This document shows, in pieces, positions 23,873-32,055 of a stretch of DNA of 42,654 bases. The notes beneath the pieces were generated by a model. It was not told where the DNA came from. It searched no databases and saw only the letters and a list, made by a program, of their open reading frames with translations. Origin of the DNA: Myxococcaceae bacterium (GTDB taxonomy: Bacteria; Myxococcota; Myxococcia; Myxococcales; Myxococcaceae). The stretch covers positions 1 to 42,654 of the forward strand of contig JAIBBR010000031.1 in the NCBI GenBank assembly GCA_019694575.1, given 5' to 3'. A program made the position numbers and the translations under genes. Every line of letters starts with the position of its first letter. Position 1 is the stretch's first letter.

Positions 23873-24622
23873 TCAGGGGCGCAACGAGGCGGCCAACGCA
23901 TAAACGTCGCCCGAGCCCTCATCGATGCGGCGCGTACGCAACCACCGGGTCATTTCTTCGGCATTCAGCCACTGCGGCGTCGCCCAGCGCATGGTTTCAA
24001 CCAGCGAGGAGCGGAAACGATCGTGCCCCAACTGCGCCAACCGTTCGACACATTGCACGGCGCGGTCTTTCGCGACGGGAATGTATTCGAACGAGAGCGC
24101 GGACAAGGGGCGGCTCAACCCAAGCAACACGTCGAGCTCGAAACCTTCGACGTCGATTTTGCAAAACGCGGGCACTCCGTACCGCTCAAGCAAGGTGTCG
24201 AGCGTTTGCACTTCGACTTGCACCTGCTGGTCCCAGTCGATGCTGGCGAACCGACTGTCGCGGGTGACCTCATTTATCCACCCGGGTGACAAAGTTGAAA
24301 CGGTGGGTGTTCGCGAGCTGACGTGCAGCGTGGCCAAGCCCGCGTTTTCACCCAGCGCGACGTCGAGCAGCTCGACACGTGAATCGTGCCCGTACAGCGC
24401 GCGCAGCACCCGCATGCAATCGGCCTGAGGCTCGACGGCAATCACCCGCGCGCCCAAACGGAGCCACGACGAAACACGGTTGCCCACGTGGGCGCCAATG
24501 TCGAAGCAGAGCGCTCCCGGAGCGATAAATTGCGCATAAAACGCGCGCCGCCGCCGCGTTTTCCACGGTTGGCCGTAATACATGGCCATCGAGCGGGCGA
24601 GGCCGAAGACGCGGCTGAGCAT
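23873..24622 (-). CDS. FkbM-family SAM methyltransferase, 249 aa
   Basis: SAM-binding motif I is LCFDIGAHVGN, and the acidic end of strand 2 is VIAVEPQADC. FkbM hallmarks follow: VEVQTLDTLLERYG and FCKIDVEGFELDVLLGL, the IDVEG box. FkbM enzymes methylate hydroxyl groups, often of sugars in glycosides or polysaccharides. The start is ATG 24622, whose A is the last base of the TGA of the glycosyltransferase gene, so translation is coupled and the methyl acceptor is probably the sugar added by that enzyme (inference). It closes the gene set of the pterin-type cluster. Confidence 0.87.
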   Translation of the reverse strand: MLSRVFGLARSMAMYYGQPWKTRRRRAFYAQFIAPGALCFDIGAHVGNRVSSWLRLGARVIAVEPQADCMRVLRALYGHDSRVELLDVALGENAGLATLHVSSRTPTVSTLSPGWINEVTRDSRFASIDWDQQVQVEVQTLDTLLERYGVPAFCKIDVEGFELDVLLGLSRPLSALSFEYIPVAKDRAVQCVERLAQLGHDRFRSSLVETMRWATPQWLNAEEMTRWLRTRRIDEGSGDVYALAASLRP

Positions 24623-25713
24623 CACGCAGGTCCTCGCAGGTGAGCACGGCTGTCGAGCAACCTTTGTAATGCGCACTCGAAGGCCCGGGCCGACGCGTCC
24701 CAGGTGGGCAACGACGCCATGTTGTCGCGAGCGCCCTCGCGAAGCCGCTCGTACAGCGCCTTGTCGACGCGTACCGCATGCAGCGCGTCGACGAATTCAC
24801 TCTTGTCGCCCGGCCACGTTTTGATCGCGTCGCGGTTGTCGTGCAGAAAGTCCCACGGGCCGCCTTCGGTCCACCCGACGACTGGTACGCCCGCTTGGGC
24901 CGCTTCGGCGATGGCGATACCGAATGACTCGTAGCGCGCGCAGGCCATGAATACGTCGGCTTGGGCCAACGCGGCGCTCAATGCGGCACCCGTCAGCTCG
25001 CCGTGACATTCGACGCGCCCATCGAGCCCAAGCGCACTGCAGCGGTGCAGTACTTTTTGGGTGTATGCGGCGTCGAGGTCTGTTCTACCGATGAGCCGGG
25101 CGCGCCACGGGCCTTCAGGCAGCTTGGCGAGCACGTCGAGCAGCTCGAGCTGCCCTTTGTGCGGCAAGAAATGCCCCACATTGACGTAGCCAAAAGGGCG
25201 CTCCTGGCCCGGCTGCGAAGAAGGCGGCGGCGCGGGCAAGTGATCAACCCCCGGAGGAATGATGACGCCTCCGTTGACCGGCCCCAGCAGCCGCTCGGTC
25301 TCTTTCTGAATCGCGTGGCTGACGAAGACGTTCCAATGCACGCTGGTAAGAAACGTGTATTCGGCTTGTTGGGTGCCGCGCTCACGGTGCAACCGCGCAG
25401 TGGGAACGTGCGTGAGCCCAACACGAGAAACCGCATTTCCCCGGCTGTCCAAGCGGTGGTTCAACTTCGCATAGCCCTCGAAGCCGAGCTCGTCTTGCAC
25501 CAGCACGTCGAAGTTGAAGCGATCGACCTGCCGGGCCCACATGTCGAGCTCGCGCGCGGGTATGGCGAGCGGCGTGTCGATGACATTCACCCGGTGGCCA
25601 AGCGCGGTGAGCTTCTCGACCATCTTCAAGTCGTACATCGTGCCGCCCGAAACGACGGCGGGCACTTCGGGCGAGCTGGGCTCAAACCGGGGAATGAAAA
25701 AGCCAATCTTCAT
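24622..25713 (-). CDS. Family 4 glycosyltransferase, 363 aa
   Basis: A GT-B fold with an N-terminal GGTMYDLKMVEKLTALGHRV, a middle linker IIPPGVDHLPAP, and then FGYVNVGHFLPHKGQLELLD. The retaining GT4 signature E-x7-E is present in YESFGIAIAEAAQAG, with the usual PVVGWTEGG after it. It transfers a sugar from a nucleotide donor to an unknown acceptor. The ATG directly follows the stop of the pterin-synthase-like gene (TAG-ATG, no gap), and its TGA shares a base with the next ATG. This tight packing implies that the acceptor belongs to the pathway encoded around it (inference). Confidence 0.85.
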   Translation of the reverse strand: MKIGFFIPRFEPSSPEVPAVVSGGTMYDLKMVEKLTALGHRVNVIDTPLAIPARELDMWARQVDRFNFDVLVQDELGFEGYAKLNHRLDSRGNAVSRVGLTHVPTARLHRERGTQQAEYTFLTSVHWNVFVSHAIQKETERLLGPVNGGVIIPPGVDHLPAPPPSSQPGQERPFGYVNVGHFLPHKGQLELLDVLAKLPEGPWRARLIGRTDLDAAYTQKVLHRCSALGLDGRVECHGELTGAALSAALAQADVFMACARYESFGIAIAEAAQAGVPVVGWTEGGPWDFLHDNRDAIKTWPGDKSEFVDALHAVRVDKALYERLREGARDNMASLPTWDASARAFECALQRLLDSRAHLRGPA

Positions 25714-26091
25714 CTACAGCGCGATGCGAAAAGTGGCCCAGGCGGTCGGGTCTTCCCACAGGGTCAGCTTGAGCGAGTCGATGCCTTTGAGCTCGAGGCC
25801 GGCGCGCAGCCGCTCAGCGAAAAACTGCGCGAAGCGCTCGAGGCTGGGGTTCAAGCCTTTGAACTCTTCGAGGTCATTGAGCGTCTTCTGCTCGTAGCGC
25901 GCGCTGACGTGGTCGACGCGTTCTTTGAGCACGGCGATGTCGAAGAGGTAGCCGTGACGGTCAAGCGCGCGCCCTTCGAGAACGACTTCGATTAAATAGT
26001 CGTGCGAGTGGTGCTCGTTTTCTTTGCCCCAGTCGCCACCGATGAGCTGGTGAAACGAGACCAGGGGGCGACGAATCGCGACTTGGTACAT
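25714..26091 (-). CDS. 6-pyruvoyl-tetrahydropterin synthase/QueD-family protein, Glu-type, 125 aa
   Basis: Small T-fold protein of COG0720. Zinc ligands are His14 in SFHQL and His28 and His30 in HHSHDY, with HSH in place of the usual HGH. The position of the catalytic Cys in QueD (four before the first His of HGH) is Glu24 here. This Glu-for-Cys change is known from the PTPS-III type, which makes 6-hydroxymethyl-dihydropterin from dihydroneopterin. Later family features are DHV...TLND and the LWEDPTAWATF end with its Glu. So it is unlikely to make queuosine precursor and more likely handles a pterin. The ribosome site AAGGAG lies 11 bases upstream. It is translated directly before the glycosyltransferase. 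Confidence 0.8.
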   Translation of the reverse strand: MYQVAIRRPLVSFHQLIGGDWGKENEHHSHDYLIEVVLEGRALDRHGYLFDIAVLKERVDHVSARYEQKTLNDLEEFKGLNPSLERFAQFFAERLRAGLELKGIDSLKLTLWEDPTAWATFRIAL

Positions 26092-26110
26092 GGCTGTGAG
26101 TGCTCCTTTG

Positions 26111-26122
26111 ACGGCCGGCCGT
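26111..26122. promoter_or_regulatory. 12-bp perfect palindrome upstream of the pterin-synthase-like gene
   Basis: ACGGCCGGCCGT lies ~20 bases upstream of the ATG, directly 5' of the ribosome site on the - strand. The 158-base gap that contains it holds no gene and may house a second promoter of the cluster. Possible operator; evidence is the symmetry only. Confidence 0.3.
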
Positions 26123-26249
26123 GAAACAAAAAGCTCTTTAGTTCAACTGACGAGCACACGGCCAATCGCTTCGGGTCACTCTTAAACCACGTGTCTAGCC
26201 GTCTTCGTCACGGCCTTGATGAACCAGAAGTTGGACACGCTGCACACCC

Positions 26250-27245
26250 TCAGTACGTCAGCACCACCTGCAAGCAAGCGTCACTTTGCTTGTCGATCAG
26301 CTCATACGCCCGCGCCGCTTCTGCAAACGGCACGCGCTGCGTAATCAACGCCGGCCCGGGCAGACGCTTGAGCCACGACACCGCCACCGCCATGCGCCGC
26401 GCCTTGTCGAAACGGGCGGCAAGCTTGCTGTCAATGTGGCTCACCTGGCTGAAGAGCACGGTGTTGCGGTTGCGGTGCACCTGCGTGCCCAGCGCGAGGG
26501 ACGCCGTCTTGCTGCCGTACCAACTGCCCACCACCACGCGGCCTTCGCGGCGGCACAAGCCCAACGCCAGCGGCAACGCTTCGGGGTTGCCCGTCAGCTC
26601 GTAAACCAAGTCGAATTCGGCGGGAGGAGCCGCGCCTTTAGGGCTGAAGACGCTTACCTTCGAGGTGTACATCGGCCGCGACAACGCCAAACGTGAGGCC
26701 GATTGCTCCACCACGGCCACGTCACAGAAACCGGCTTGCGCGAGCATGCCCGCCACCCACGTACCCAACACACCCTGCCCGATGATTGCCACCCGTTCAC
26801 CCCACACCGGCGCGCCGTCCATCAGCAGTGAAACCGCGGTCTCGACATTGGCCAGAGGGCACGCGTCTTCGGCGCTAAGGCCTTCTGGCAACACCACCAC
26901 CTGTGACACTGGCGACACGTATTCTTGTTGATGCGGCTGAAAGGCGAACACGCGCTTACCCAAAAGCGTCTTCGCTACCGCGCCACCCAACTGCACCACG
27001 CGCCCCACATTCGAATAGCCGTAGCAAAGCGGGTACGTCAGCGCATGGCGGTGGGCTTCGAAGGTCGCGTCGACGGCGGCGCCCTGTTCAACCAAGCCGC
27101 GGTAAAAAAGCATTTCGGTACCGGCGCTGATGGCCGACAGCTCGGTCTGCACGCGCACGTCGTGCTCGCCGAGCGAAGAAACCGGTACCGGAGCCAACTG
27201 CAAGTCGAAAGGTTTCTGAAAATAAACCCCGAGCACGCCAGTCAC
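26250..27245 (-). CDS. Medium-chain dehydrogenase/reductase, zinc-alcohol-dehydrogenase-like, 331 aa
   Basis: An MDR enzyme. The N-terminal catalytic domain has TELSAISAGTEMLFYRG and YPLCYGYSNVGRVV, then the NAD(P)-binding Rossmann domain with VAIIGQGVLGTWVAGMLAQAG. The usual catalytic zinc Cys of alcohol dehydrogenases is replaced in the SAISAGTE segment, and the structural four-Cys zinc loop is absent, so it is probably zinc-free. That branch includes BchC-like and biosynthetic dehydrogenases acting on ring or sugar hydroxyls. The start is a GTG that overlaps the stop of the RibD-type gene by 4 bp (GTGA). It probably oxidises or reduces an intermediate of the cluster's product. Confidence 0.8.
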   Translation of the reverse strand: MTGVLGVYFQKPFDLQLAPVPVSSLGEHDVRVQTELSAISAGTEMLFYRGLVEQGAAVDATFEAHRHALTYPLCYGYSNVGRVVQLGGAVAKTLLGKRVFAFQPHQQEYVSPVSQVVVLPEGLSAEDACPLANVETAVSLLMDGAPVWGERVAIIGQGVLGTWVAGMLAQAGFCDVAVVEQSASRLALSRPMYTSKVSVFSPKGAAPPAEFDLVYELTGNPEALPLALGLCRREGRVVVGSWYGSKTASLALGTQVHRNRNTVLFSQVSHIDSKLAARFDKARRMAVAVSWLKRLPGPALITQRVPFAEAARAYELIDKQSDACLQVVLTY

Positions 27246-27964
27246 CGCGCGGCCCCTGACGCTTCGCCCGCGTACGGACCAGCGCGAATCAAATCAGGGC
27301 CCATGTGTTCTACCGCCGAGGCCGACCACCGCGCCAAAGTACGAGACAAGCCGTCATCGAGGCGCACCGCGAGTGGGTTGGCGAGCAACAGTGGCGACTC
27401 GGTGATGCACACGAAGTCGACGGCGCGCTCGGCGAAAAACCGCTTCAACACCGTGGCACCCCCTTCGACCATCACCGAGCTCACCCCGAGGCCTTGCAAA
27501 TGCTCGAATAACGCCGCCAGCGAAACGCCCTCGCACGAAGGCTCGAGCAACACCACCTGGGCACCGGCCGCGCGCAACGCCTCGGCGCGTGCGGGGTCTG
27601 CCTGGGTACAGCCGACAATCAACGGGGCTTCACCCGCGGTGGTCACCACGCGGGCGGTGAGCGGCGTACGCAAAGCTGAATCGAGCACCACACGGCGCGG
27701 TGACGGGCCGGGCACCAACCGGGTGGTGAGCAGCGGATCATCGCTCAGCACGGTACCCACGCCGACCAGCACCACGTCATGCACCGCACGCAGCGCGTGG
27801 GTCATACGCAGCGCGGCGTTGGCGCTGATGACGGTCGGTTCGCCCTGGGTGCGCGAAAGGCAACCGTCGCGGCTCATGGCGAACGTCGCGGTAACGAAAG
27901 GTCGCGCGGTGCGCGCCTGGGTCATCGCCTTGGCCTGCTCCCATTCACTTTGCCAGTTGAGCAT
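27242..27964 (-). CDS. RibD C-terminal-type reductase (dihydrofolate-reductase fold), 240 aa
   Basis: The whole protein matches the reductase domain of RibD, without the deaminase domain: TATFAMSRDGCLS, DVVLVGVGTVLSDDPLLTTR, RRVVLDSALRTPL, VSSVMVEGGATVLKRFFA, and a C-terminal DFVCITESP. RibD uses NADPH to reduce the ribosyl group of a pyrimidine made from GTP; stand-alone copies act in riboflavin synthesis or specialised pathways. ATG 27964 is used; GTG 27970 is possible. It begins the - strand gene set, 137 bases from the divergent transferase fusion, and overlaps the dehydrogenase. This placement argues for a GTP-derived pyrimidine or pterin product rather than ordinary riboflavin synthesis. 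Confidence 0.85.
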   Translation of the reverse strand: MLNWQSEWEQAKAMTQARTARPFVTATFAMSRDGCLSRTQGEPTVISANAALRMTHALRAVHDVVLVGVGTVLSDDPLLTTRLVPGPSPRRVVLDSALRTPLTARVVTTAGEAPLIVGCTQADPARAEALRAAGAQVVLLEPSCEGVSLAALFEHLQGLGVSSVMVEGGATVLKRFFAERAVDFVCITESPLLLANPLAVRLDDGLSRTLARWSASAVEHMGPDLIRAGPYAGEASGAAR

Positions 27965-28101
27965 GTGCACTTCAGCCTCTGCGCTTCTGGGAGCCGTCGC
28001 CGGCCTTCACGCCGCACCCGAGCCGTGTCTCGCTTCTAACATCGCTGACCTTAAGGCCGCATCCAAAAGCTCCCCGGGCATGGTAGGCCCCAGCAACAAC
28101 G

Positions 28102-30474
28102 ATGGACGCAGCCGAAGGCATGAGGCGCCGGTGGAGCGAAGCGCACAGCGGCGCGCTGCTTTTGGCCACGGGTGCGTCGGTCGCGGCTGACTCCATTTGG
28201 CCGATGGCGATTACCGGGTTACTCGGGTTGGGGGTGCTGGTGGGCTGGCGGCGTCACTTTGGACAAACCGGCGCCCCCTTCGGCGTGGCGAACACGGTCA
28301 CCGTGGCACGCGTGCTGGTGACATTCGCGCTCGCGGCCTTTTTGTGTCGCAGGCCATGGTGGTCGGCCCTCACGGGTGCGGGGGTGCTGCTCGCCGACGC
28401 CGTCGATGGCGCGTTGGCCCGCAGGCTCAAGCAAGCATCTGACTTTGGCGCTCAGCTCGACATGGAAGCCGACGCCTATTTCATCTTGATGCTCTGCGCG
28501 GTGCTGGTGTTCGGCGTGGGCGTGGGCCCCTGGGGGCTTTTTCCCGGTGTGGTTCGCTACGCCTTCGTGGTGGTGCGTTGGGCTCACCGCCCGGTCGACG
28601 TGCCTGAACGGCGCTCGCCGTGGGGCCGGGTGATTTTTCTTGGGCTGTCGCTGAGCCTGCTGGCGGTGCTCGGTTTTCACAGCGCACGCTGGCCCTGGCC
28701 CGCTTTGTACGCAGCCACCGCGGCGTTGACGCTGTCGTTCGTGCCCGACTTTCAGCTCACCCTGCGGGCCGCACGCGCCCCGGCGACGGCGACGCACCGC
28801 GCGCTGTGGTGGGCGTTGCCCTTAGGTGCCCAAATGCTGCTCTTCGTGCCCGGGTTGGTCTTTCAAGATTCGCCAAGGCATTGGGCGGTGCTGGGTTCAC
28901 TCTCGTTCGAGTTTCTCGTCGCGGCGGGGCTGGTCATGCTTGCCGCCCACACCCGCTTAAAACACCTGGCCCGCGTGGCCGCGCTGGTGCTGTGGGCGTT
29001 ATTCGCGCTTTTTCTCACCTACCACCAAGGCTACGCCTTCTTCTTTTTGCGCCAACCGGCGCTGGGCGAAGACTGGCGCCTGTCGCTCAACTTGGTTCAT
29101 TTCTTGAGCGACGAATGGTCTGCCCATCTCACCGTCTTCGCGCTGGCCGGTGCCACCACCGCGGTGTTGGGTTTGCGTTGGGCGTGGCGCATTTTAGGCC
29201 AACTGCAAGCACGCGCGTTGGAATGGCGACCAGGGCAACTGTTGAAGGGGCTGGCCGTGCTCTTGAGCGTCGCGGCACTGGGCCTGTGGGCGACCGACAC
29301 GAAAGGTTGGGCGTTCGGGGTGAAACTGCTCTCGCGGTTGGCGGCCGACAATTACCTCACCTCGCTCGACTACGCAGGTGACATGGGAGCGCTGGCCCAA
29401 GCGGCGCCCGACTTGAGCTACGAGCGGCTACTCACCGCCAAGCTCAAGCAACGGCCCAACGTTTATTTGTTGATGATCGAAGCCTATGGCGGCGCGCTGG
29501 TGACCTGCGACACCCGGCAGGCCTACGCGTCGCTGATGACGTACGCACAAGAACGGCTGGCCGCCAAGGGCTACCACGCGCGCACCGCGTACAGCCGCGC
29601 TCCGGTGCACAGCGGAGGCTCGTGGAAAAGCATCGCCACGGTTGAAACGGGCATTCACATCGAGCGCAACACCACGTTCGAATTGCTCGAGCGCACGGCC
29701 GCGCGCTTGCCCACCCTTTCTGGCTTTTTTCGCGAGCAGGGCTATCAAACCTTGGCGCTGCAACCCGGCAGCACTGACCGCACCGGGCTGCGCCGTTACG
29801 ACATGTACCGACGGCACGTGAATATCGGAGGGCCCGAGCTTGCGTACAAAGGCCCCACGTATGTCTTCGTGGGCACGCCTGATCAATACAGCGTGGGTTT
29901 CTTTTTGGACAACGCGCTGCCCAAAGTCACCGCGCCGTATTTCGTCTATTACATGAGCGTTTCGACGCATTACGACTGGTGGACGACGCCGCCCTTCGTC
30001 ACCGACTGGCGCGCACTCAATGACCGGCAAGCCAACTTGGCGAGCCTGACCGTGCCGTGGAAACCGCTCGCCGGAGTCGAAAACATTTCTGAGCGGCCGC
30101 AGCGGTTGTACTTCGACACCGTGCAATACGAGTGGCGGGTGCTGCTCGAGATGATTGAGCGCGAGGCGAGCGACGACGCCATTTTTTTCATCTTGGGTGA
30201 TCACCAACCGCGGCTGTCGTGTGCTCCCGCGACGAAATCATTCGAGACGCCGGTGCATGTCATTTCGAAAAGCGAACCCTTTCTTCAACGCTTCGACGCG
30301 CTCGGCTTTGCGCCGGGCCTCTACGCTAAGCCCGCGCAAAACACCCCGCTCTTGCACGAAGGTTTCTTCTCGATGGTGGTGTCGAAAATGACGGAGCAGT
30401 ACGGCGAGATGCCCGCACAAGCGCCTTCGCTCTATTTTCCCAACGGCATCGGGCACGCGGGGCTGCTTCGCTAA
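28102..30474 (+). CDS. CDP-alcohol phosphatidyltransferase fused to sulfatase/LtaS-like domain, 790 aa
   Basis: Residues ~60-215 are a CDP-alcohol phosphatidyltransferase with the complete motif D-x2-DG-x2-AR-x8-G-x3-D-x3-D (from Asp99 in LLADAVDGALARRLKQ to Asp124). About four to six membrane helices follow (~235-400). From ~450 on there is an alkaline-phosphatase-superfamily domain of the sulfatase/LTA-synthase/phosphoethanolamine-transferase type: NVYLLMIEAYGG (Glu459), a probable nucleophile Ser in VHSGGSWKSI, SVSTHYDWW (His622), and FFILGDHQP (Asp and His). The first domain would move a phosphoalcohol from CDP-alcohol onto an acceptor inside; the second acts outside the membrane. It is divergent from the RibD-type gene. 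I know of no standard protein with this order. The product may be a lipid-linked or phosphodiester-bearing compound (inference). Confidence 0.82.
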   Translation: MDAAEGMRRRWSEAHSGALLLATGASVAADSIWPMAITGLLGLGVLVGWRRHFGQTGAPFGVANTVTVARVLVTFALAAFLCRRPWWSALTGAGVLLADAVDGALARRLKQASDFGAQLDMEADAYFILMLCAVLVFGVGVGPWGLFPGVVRYAFVVVRWAHRPVDVPERRSPWGRVIFLGLSLSLLAVLGFHSARWPWPALYAATAALTLSFVPDFQLTLRAARAPATATHRALWWALPLGAQMLLFVPGLVFQDSPRHWAVLGSLSFEFLVAAGLVMLAAHTRLKHLARVAALVLWALFALFLTYHQGYAFFFLRQPALGEDWRLSLNLVHFLSDEWSAHLTVFALAGATTAVLGLRWAWRILGQLQARALEWRPGQLLKGLAVLLSVAALGLWATDTKGWAFGVKLLSRLAADNYLTSLDYAGDMGALAQAAPDLSYERLLTAKLKQRPNVYLLMIEAYGGALVTCDTRQAYASLMTYAQERLAAKGYHARTAYSRAPVHSGGSWKSIATVETGIHIERNTTFELLERTAARLPTLSGFFREQGYQTLALQPGSTDRTGLRRYDMYRRHVNIGGPELAYKGPTYVFVGTPDQYSVGFFLDNALPKVTAPYFVYYMSVSTHYDWWTTPPFVTDWRALNDRQANLASLTVPWKPLAGVENISERPQRLYFDTVQYEWRVLLEMIEREASDDAIFFILGDHQPRLSCAPATKSFETPVHVISKSEPFLQRFDALGFAPGLYAKPAQNTPLLHEGFFSMVVSKMTEQYGEMPAQAPSLYFPNGIGHAGLLR

Positions 30475-30484
30475 GGGCCCGCAC

Positions 30485-30515
30485 CAAAAAAACGAGGCAG
30501 CTGTCACCAGCTGCC
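30485..30515 (-). terminator. Intrinsic terminator of cspA
   Basis: GGCAGCTG (30496-30503) and CAGCTGCC (30508-30515) form a perfect 8-bp stem with a 4-nt loop. On the - strand it is followed by a short spacer and seven or more T (30485-30491). It can also receive transcription from the + strand gene ending at 30474. Confidence 0.88.
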
Positions 30516-30545
30516 CCGCTTCAAACTTCGAATTCGTAAGTGGTA

Positions 30546-30749
30546 TTAGACCGAACGAACGTTCGCGGCCTGGAGACCCTTGGGGCCCTTGGTCACGTCG
30601 AACTCAACCTTCTGACCTTCAGCCAACGTGCGGAAGCCGTCTGCCTGAATCGCGGTGTGGTGGCAGAACACGTCTTCGCCGCCGCCGTCAGGAGAAATGA
30701 AACCAAAGCCCTTCGCATCGTTGAACCACTTCACAGTACCAGTCGCCAT
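30546..30749 (-). CDS. cspA: Cold-shock protein, CspA family, 67 aa
   Basis: The full cold-shock domain: [20 protein letters not shown] with the RNP1-type KGFGFI, then [10 protein letters not shown] with RNP2 (VFCHH), and [18 protein letters not shown]. It binds single-stranded RNA and DNA and melts mRNA structure at low temperature. ATG 30749 gives the standard length; an upstream in-frame ATG at 30770 would add seven residues. A T-rich hairpin lies 22-52 bases upstream. One of possibly many csp genes in such a genome. Confidence 0.95.
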   Translation of the reverse strand: MATGTVKWFNDAKGFGFISPDGGGEDVFCHHTAIQADGFRTLAEGQKVEFDVTKGPKGLQAANVRSV

Positions 30750-30770
30750 GTTCGTATCTTTCACTTTCAC

Positions 30771-30801
30771 AAAAAAAACCGGGCCGAAGAGTTACGACCC
30801 G
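30771..30801 (-). terminator. Hairpin plus T run in the cspA leader (attenuator or upstream terminator)
   Basis: On the - strand, CGGGTC...GGCCCG (30796-30801 with 30780-30785, one G-U pair) is followed by a run of eight T (30778-30771) only 22 bases before the cspA ATG. If it ended the msrBA transcript, cspA would have no room for its own promoter. A possible promoter (TCGACT-N17-CTATGT) lies further upstream, so the hairpin may be a leader attenuator. Confidence 0.5.
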
Positions 30802-30931
30802 TGCTTCGAGCCAAATGCTCTAGCGGCAAGCCACATAGGTGGAAGCGACCCCTAAAGTCGAGGGCTCGCATCACTTTTTGTCTGAGCCTTTAAGAAGGCC
30901 AAAAAAGCCCACGGAAACAAGCTGTTACCCT

Positions 30932-31990
30932 TCAGTCACGCATGAAGTGGCAGGTGTAACCGCCCGGGTTTTTCAGCAGGTAGTCTTGGTGGTAGCTCTC
31001 GGCGGGGTAAAACCGGCCTGCTTTGACGATTTCAGTGACGACCGGGTTTTTCCATTTGCCTGATTTGTTCACCTGATCTTTCACCTTTTGCGCCACTTGG
31101 GCTTGGGTGTCATTCAAGACAAACAGCGCCGAACGGTACTGCGTGCCCACGTCGTTGCCTTGCCGGTTGCGCGTGGTGGGGTCATGCATGCGAAAAAACA
31201 CTCCGAGCAGTTGCTCATAGGTGAGCTTCTGGGGGTCAAACGTCACTTGCAACGCTTCGGCGTGCCCGGTGTTGCCTTGCTTCACGTCTGAATATGTCGG
31301 GTTGTCGAGTGTGCCTCCGGCGTAGCCGACTTCAGTATCAATCACGCCGGGCAGCTTGCGAATGATGTCTTCCATGCCCCAGAAACAGCCACCGGCCAGC
31401 ACCGCCACTTCGGTCTGTGCGGCTTTGCCCGGCGTCGCTGAACCAAAAAGCTTCGCGTACTGGCCGTAGCCCTTCGCTTCTAACTGGGCCAGGGGGACAA
31501 ATTTCAAAGACGCCGAGTTGATGCAGTAACGCAGCCCTCCCTTGTCGCTCGGGCCGTCGTCGAACACGTGCCCCAAGTGAGAATCGGCCTTGCTCGAGCG
31601 CACTTCAACGCGCGTCATGCCCAGCGTCTTGTCTTTCTTCTCAACCACGAAGGCCTTGTCGAGAGGCTTGGTGAAGCTGGGCCAACCCGTGCCCGAGTCG
31701 AACTTGTCGGTCGACGAAAACAGCGGCTCACCTGACACCACGTCGACGTACAGGCCCGGGGCGTGGTTGTCCCAATAGGCATTGCGAAAGGGCGGCTCGG
31801 TGCCACATTCTTGCGTCACTTTGAACTGCTCGGCTGACAGTTGCTTCTTCAGCTCCTCGGTCGAAGGCTTCACGTACTTCTCCTTGGTGAGAGCGCTCGA
31901 AGAGGGGGCTTCGGCGCCAGCGGCAAATAACGGCAGGCATAAAGTCAGCGCAACCGAAAGCAGAGTATTGTGAAGGCGTCGAAATCTCAT
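30932..31990 (-). CDS. msrBA: Exported MsrB-MsrA fusion, methionine sulfoxide reductase, 352 aa
   Basis: A signal peptide (~1-26, ending FAAGAEA) sends it out of the cytoplasm. The MsrB domain (~40-170) has [40 protein letters not shown] and the catalytic [10 protein letters not shown]. The two CxxC zinc sites of other MsrB forms are missing. A Cys in QECGTEPPF could act as the resolving Cys. The MsrA domain (~195-352) begins with GGCFWGMED (catalytic Cys), then [14 protein letters not shown] and AESYHQDYL. The order MsrB-MsrA is the reverse of PilB-type fusions. It repairs both sulfoxide forms in periplasmic proteins. ATG 31990 fits the AAGGA site better than ATG 31996. Confidence 0.92.
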   Translation of the reverse strand: MRFRRLHNTLLSVALTLCLPLFAAGAEAPSSSALTKEKYVKPSTEELKKQLSAEQFKVTQECGTEPPFRNAYWDNHAPGLYVDVVSGEPLFSSTDKFDSGTGWPSFTKPLDKAFVVEKKDKTLGMTRVEVRSSKADSHLGHVFDDGPSDKGGLRYCINSASLKFVPLAQLEAKGYGQYAKLFGSATPGKAAQTEVAVLAGGCFWGMEDIIRKLPGVIDTEVGYAGGTLDNPTYSDVKQGNTGHAEALQVTFDPQKLTYEQLLGVFFRMHDPTTRNRQGNDVGTQYRSALFVLNDTQAQVAQKVKDQVNKSGKWKNPVVTEIVKAGRFYPAESYHQDYLLKNPGGYTCHFMRD

Positions 31991-32055
31991 GGGCATTCCT
32001 TCGGAGGGTTCGCGGTGCGTTTCTTCTTTTAAGTAAGGTCGCTGACGCTGCTTTT

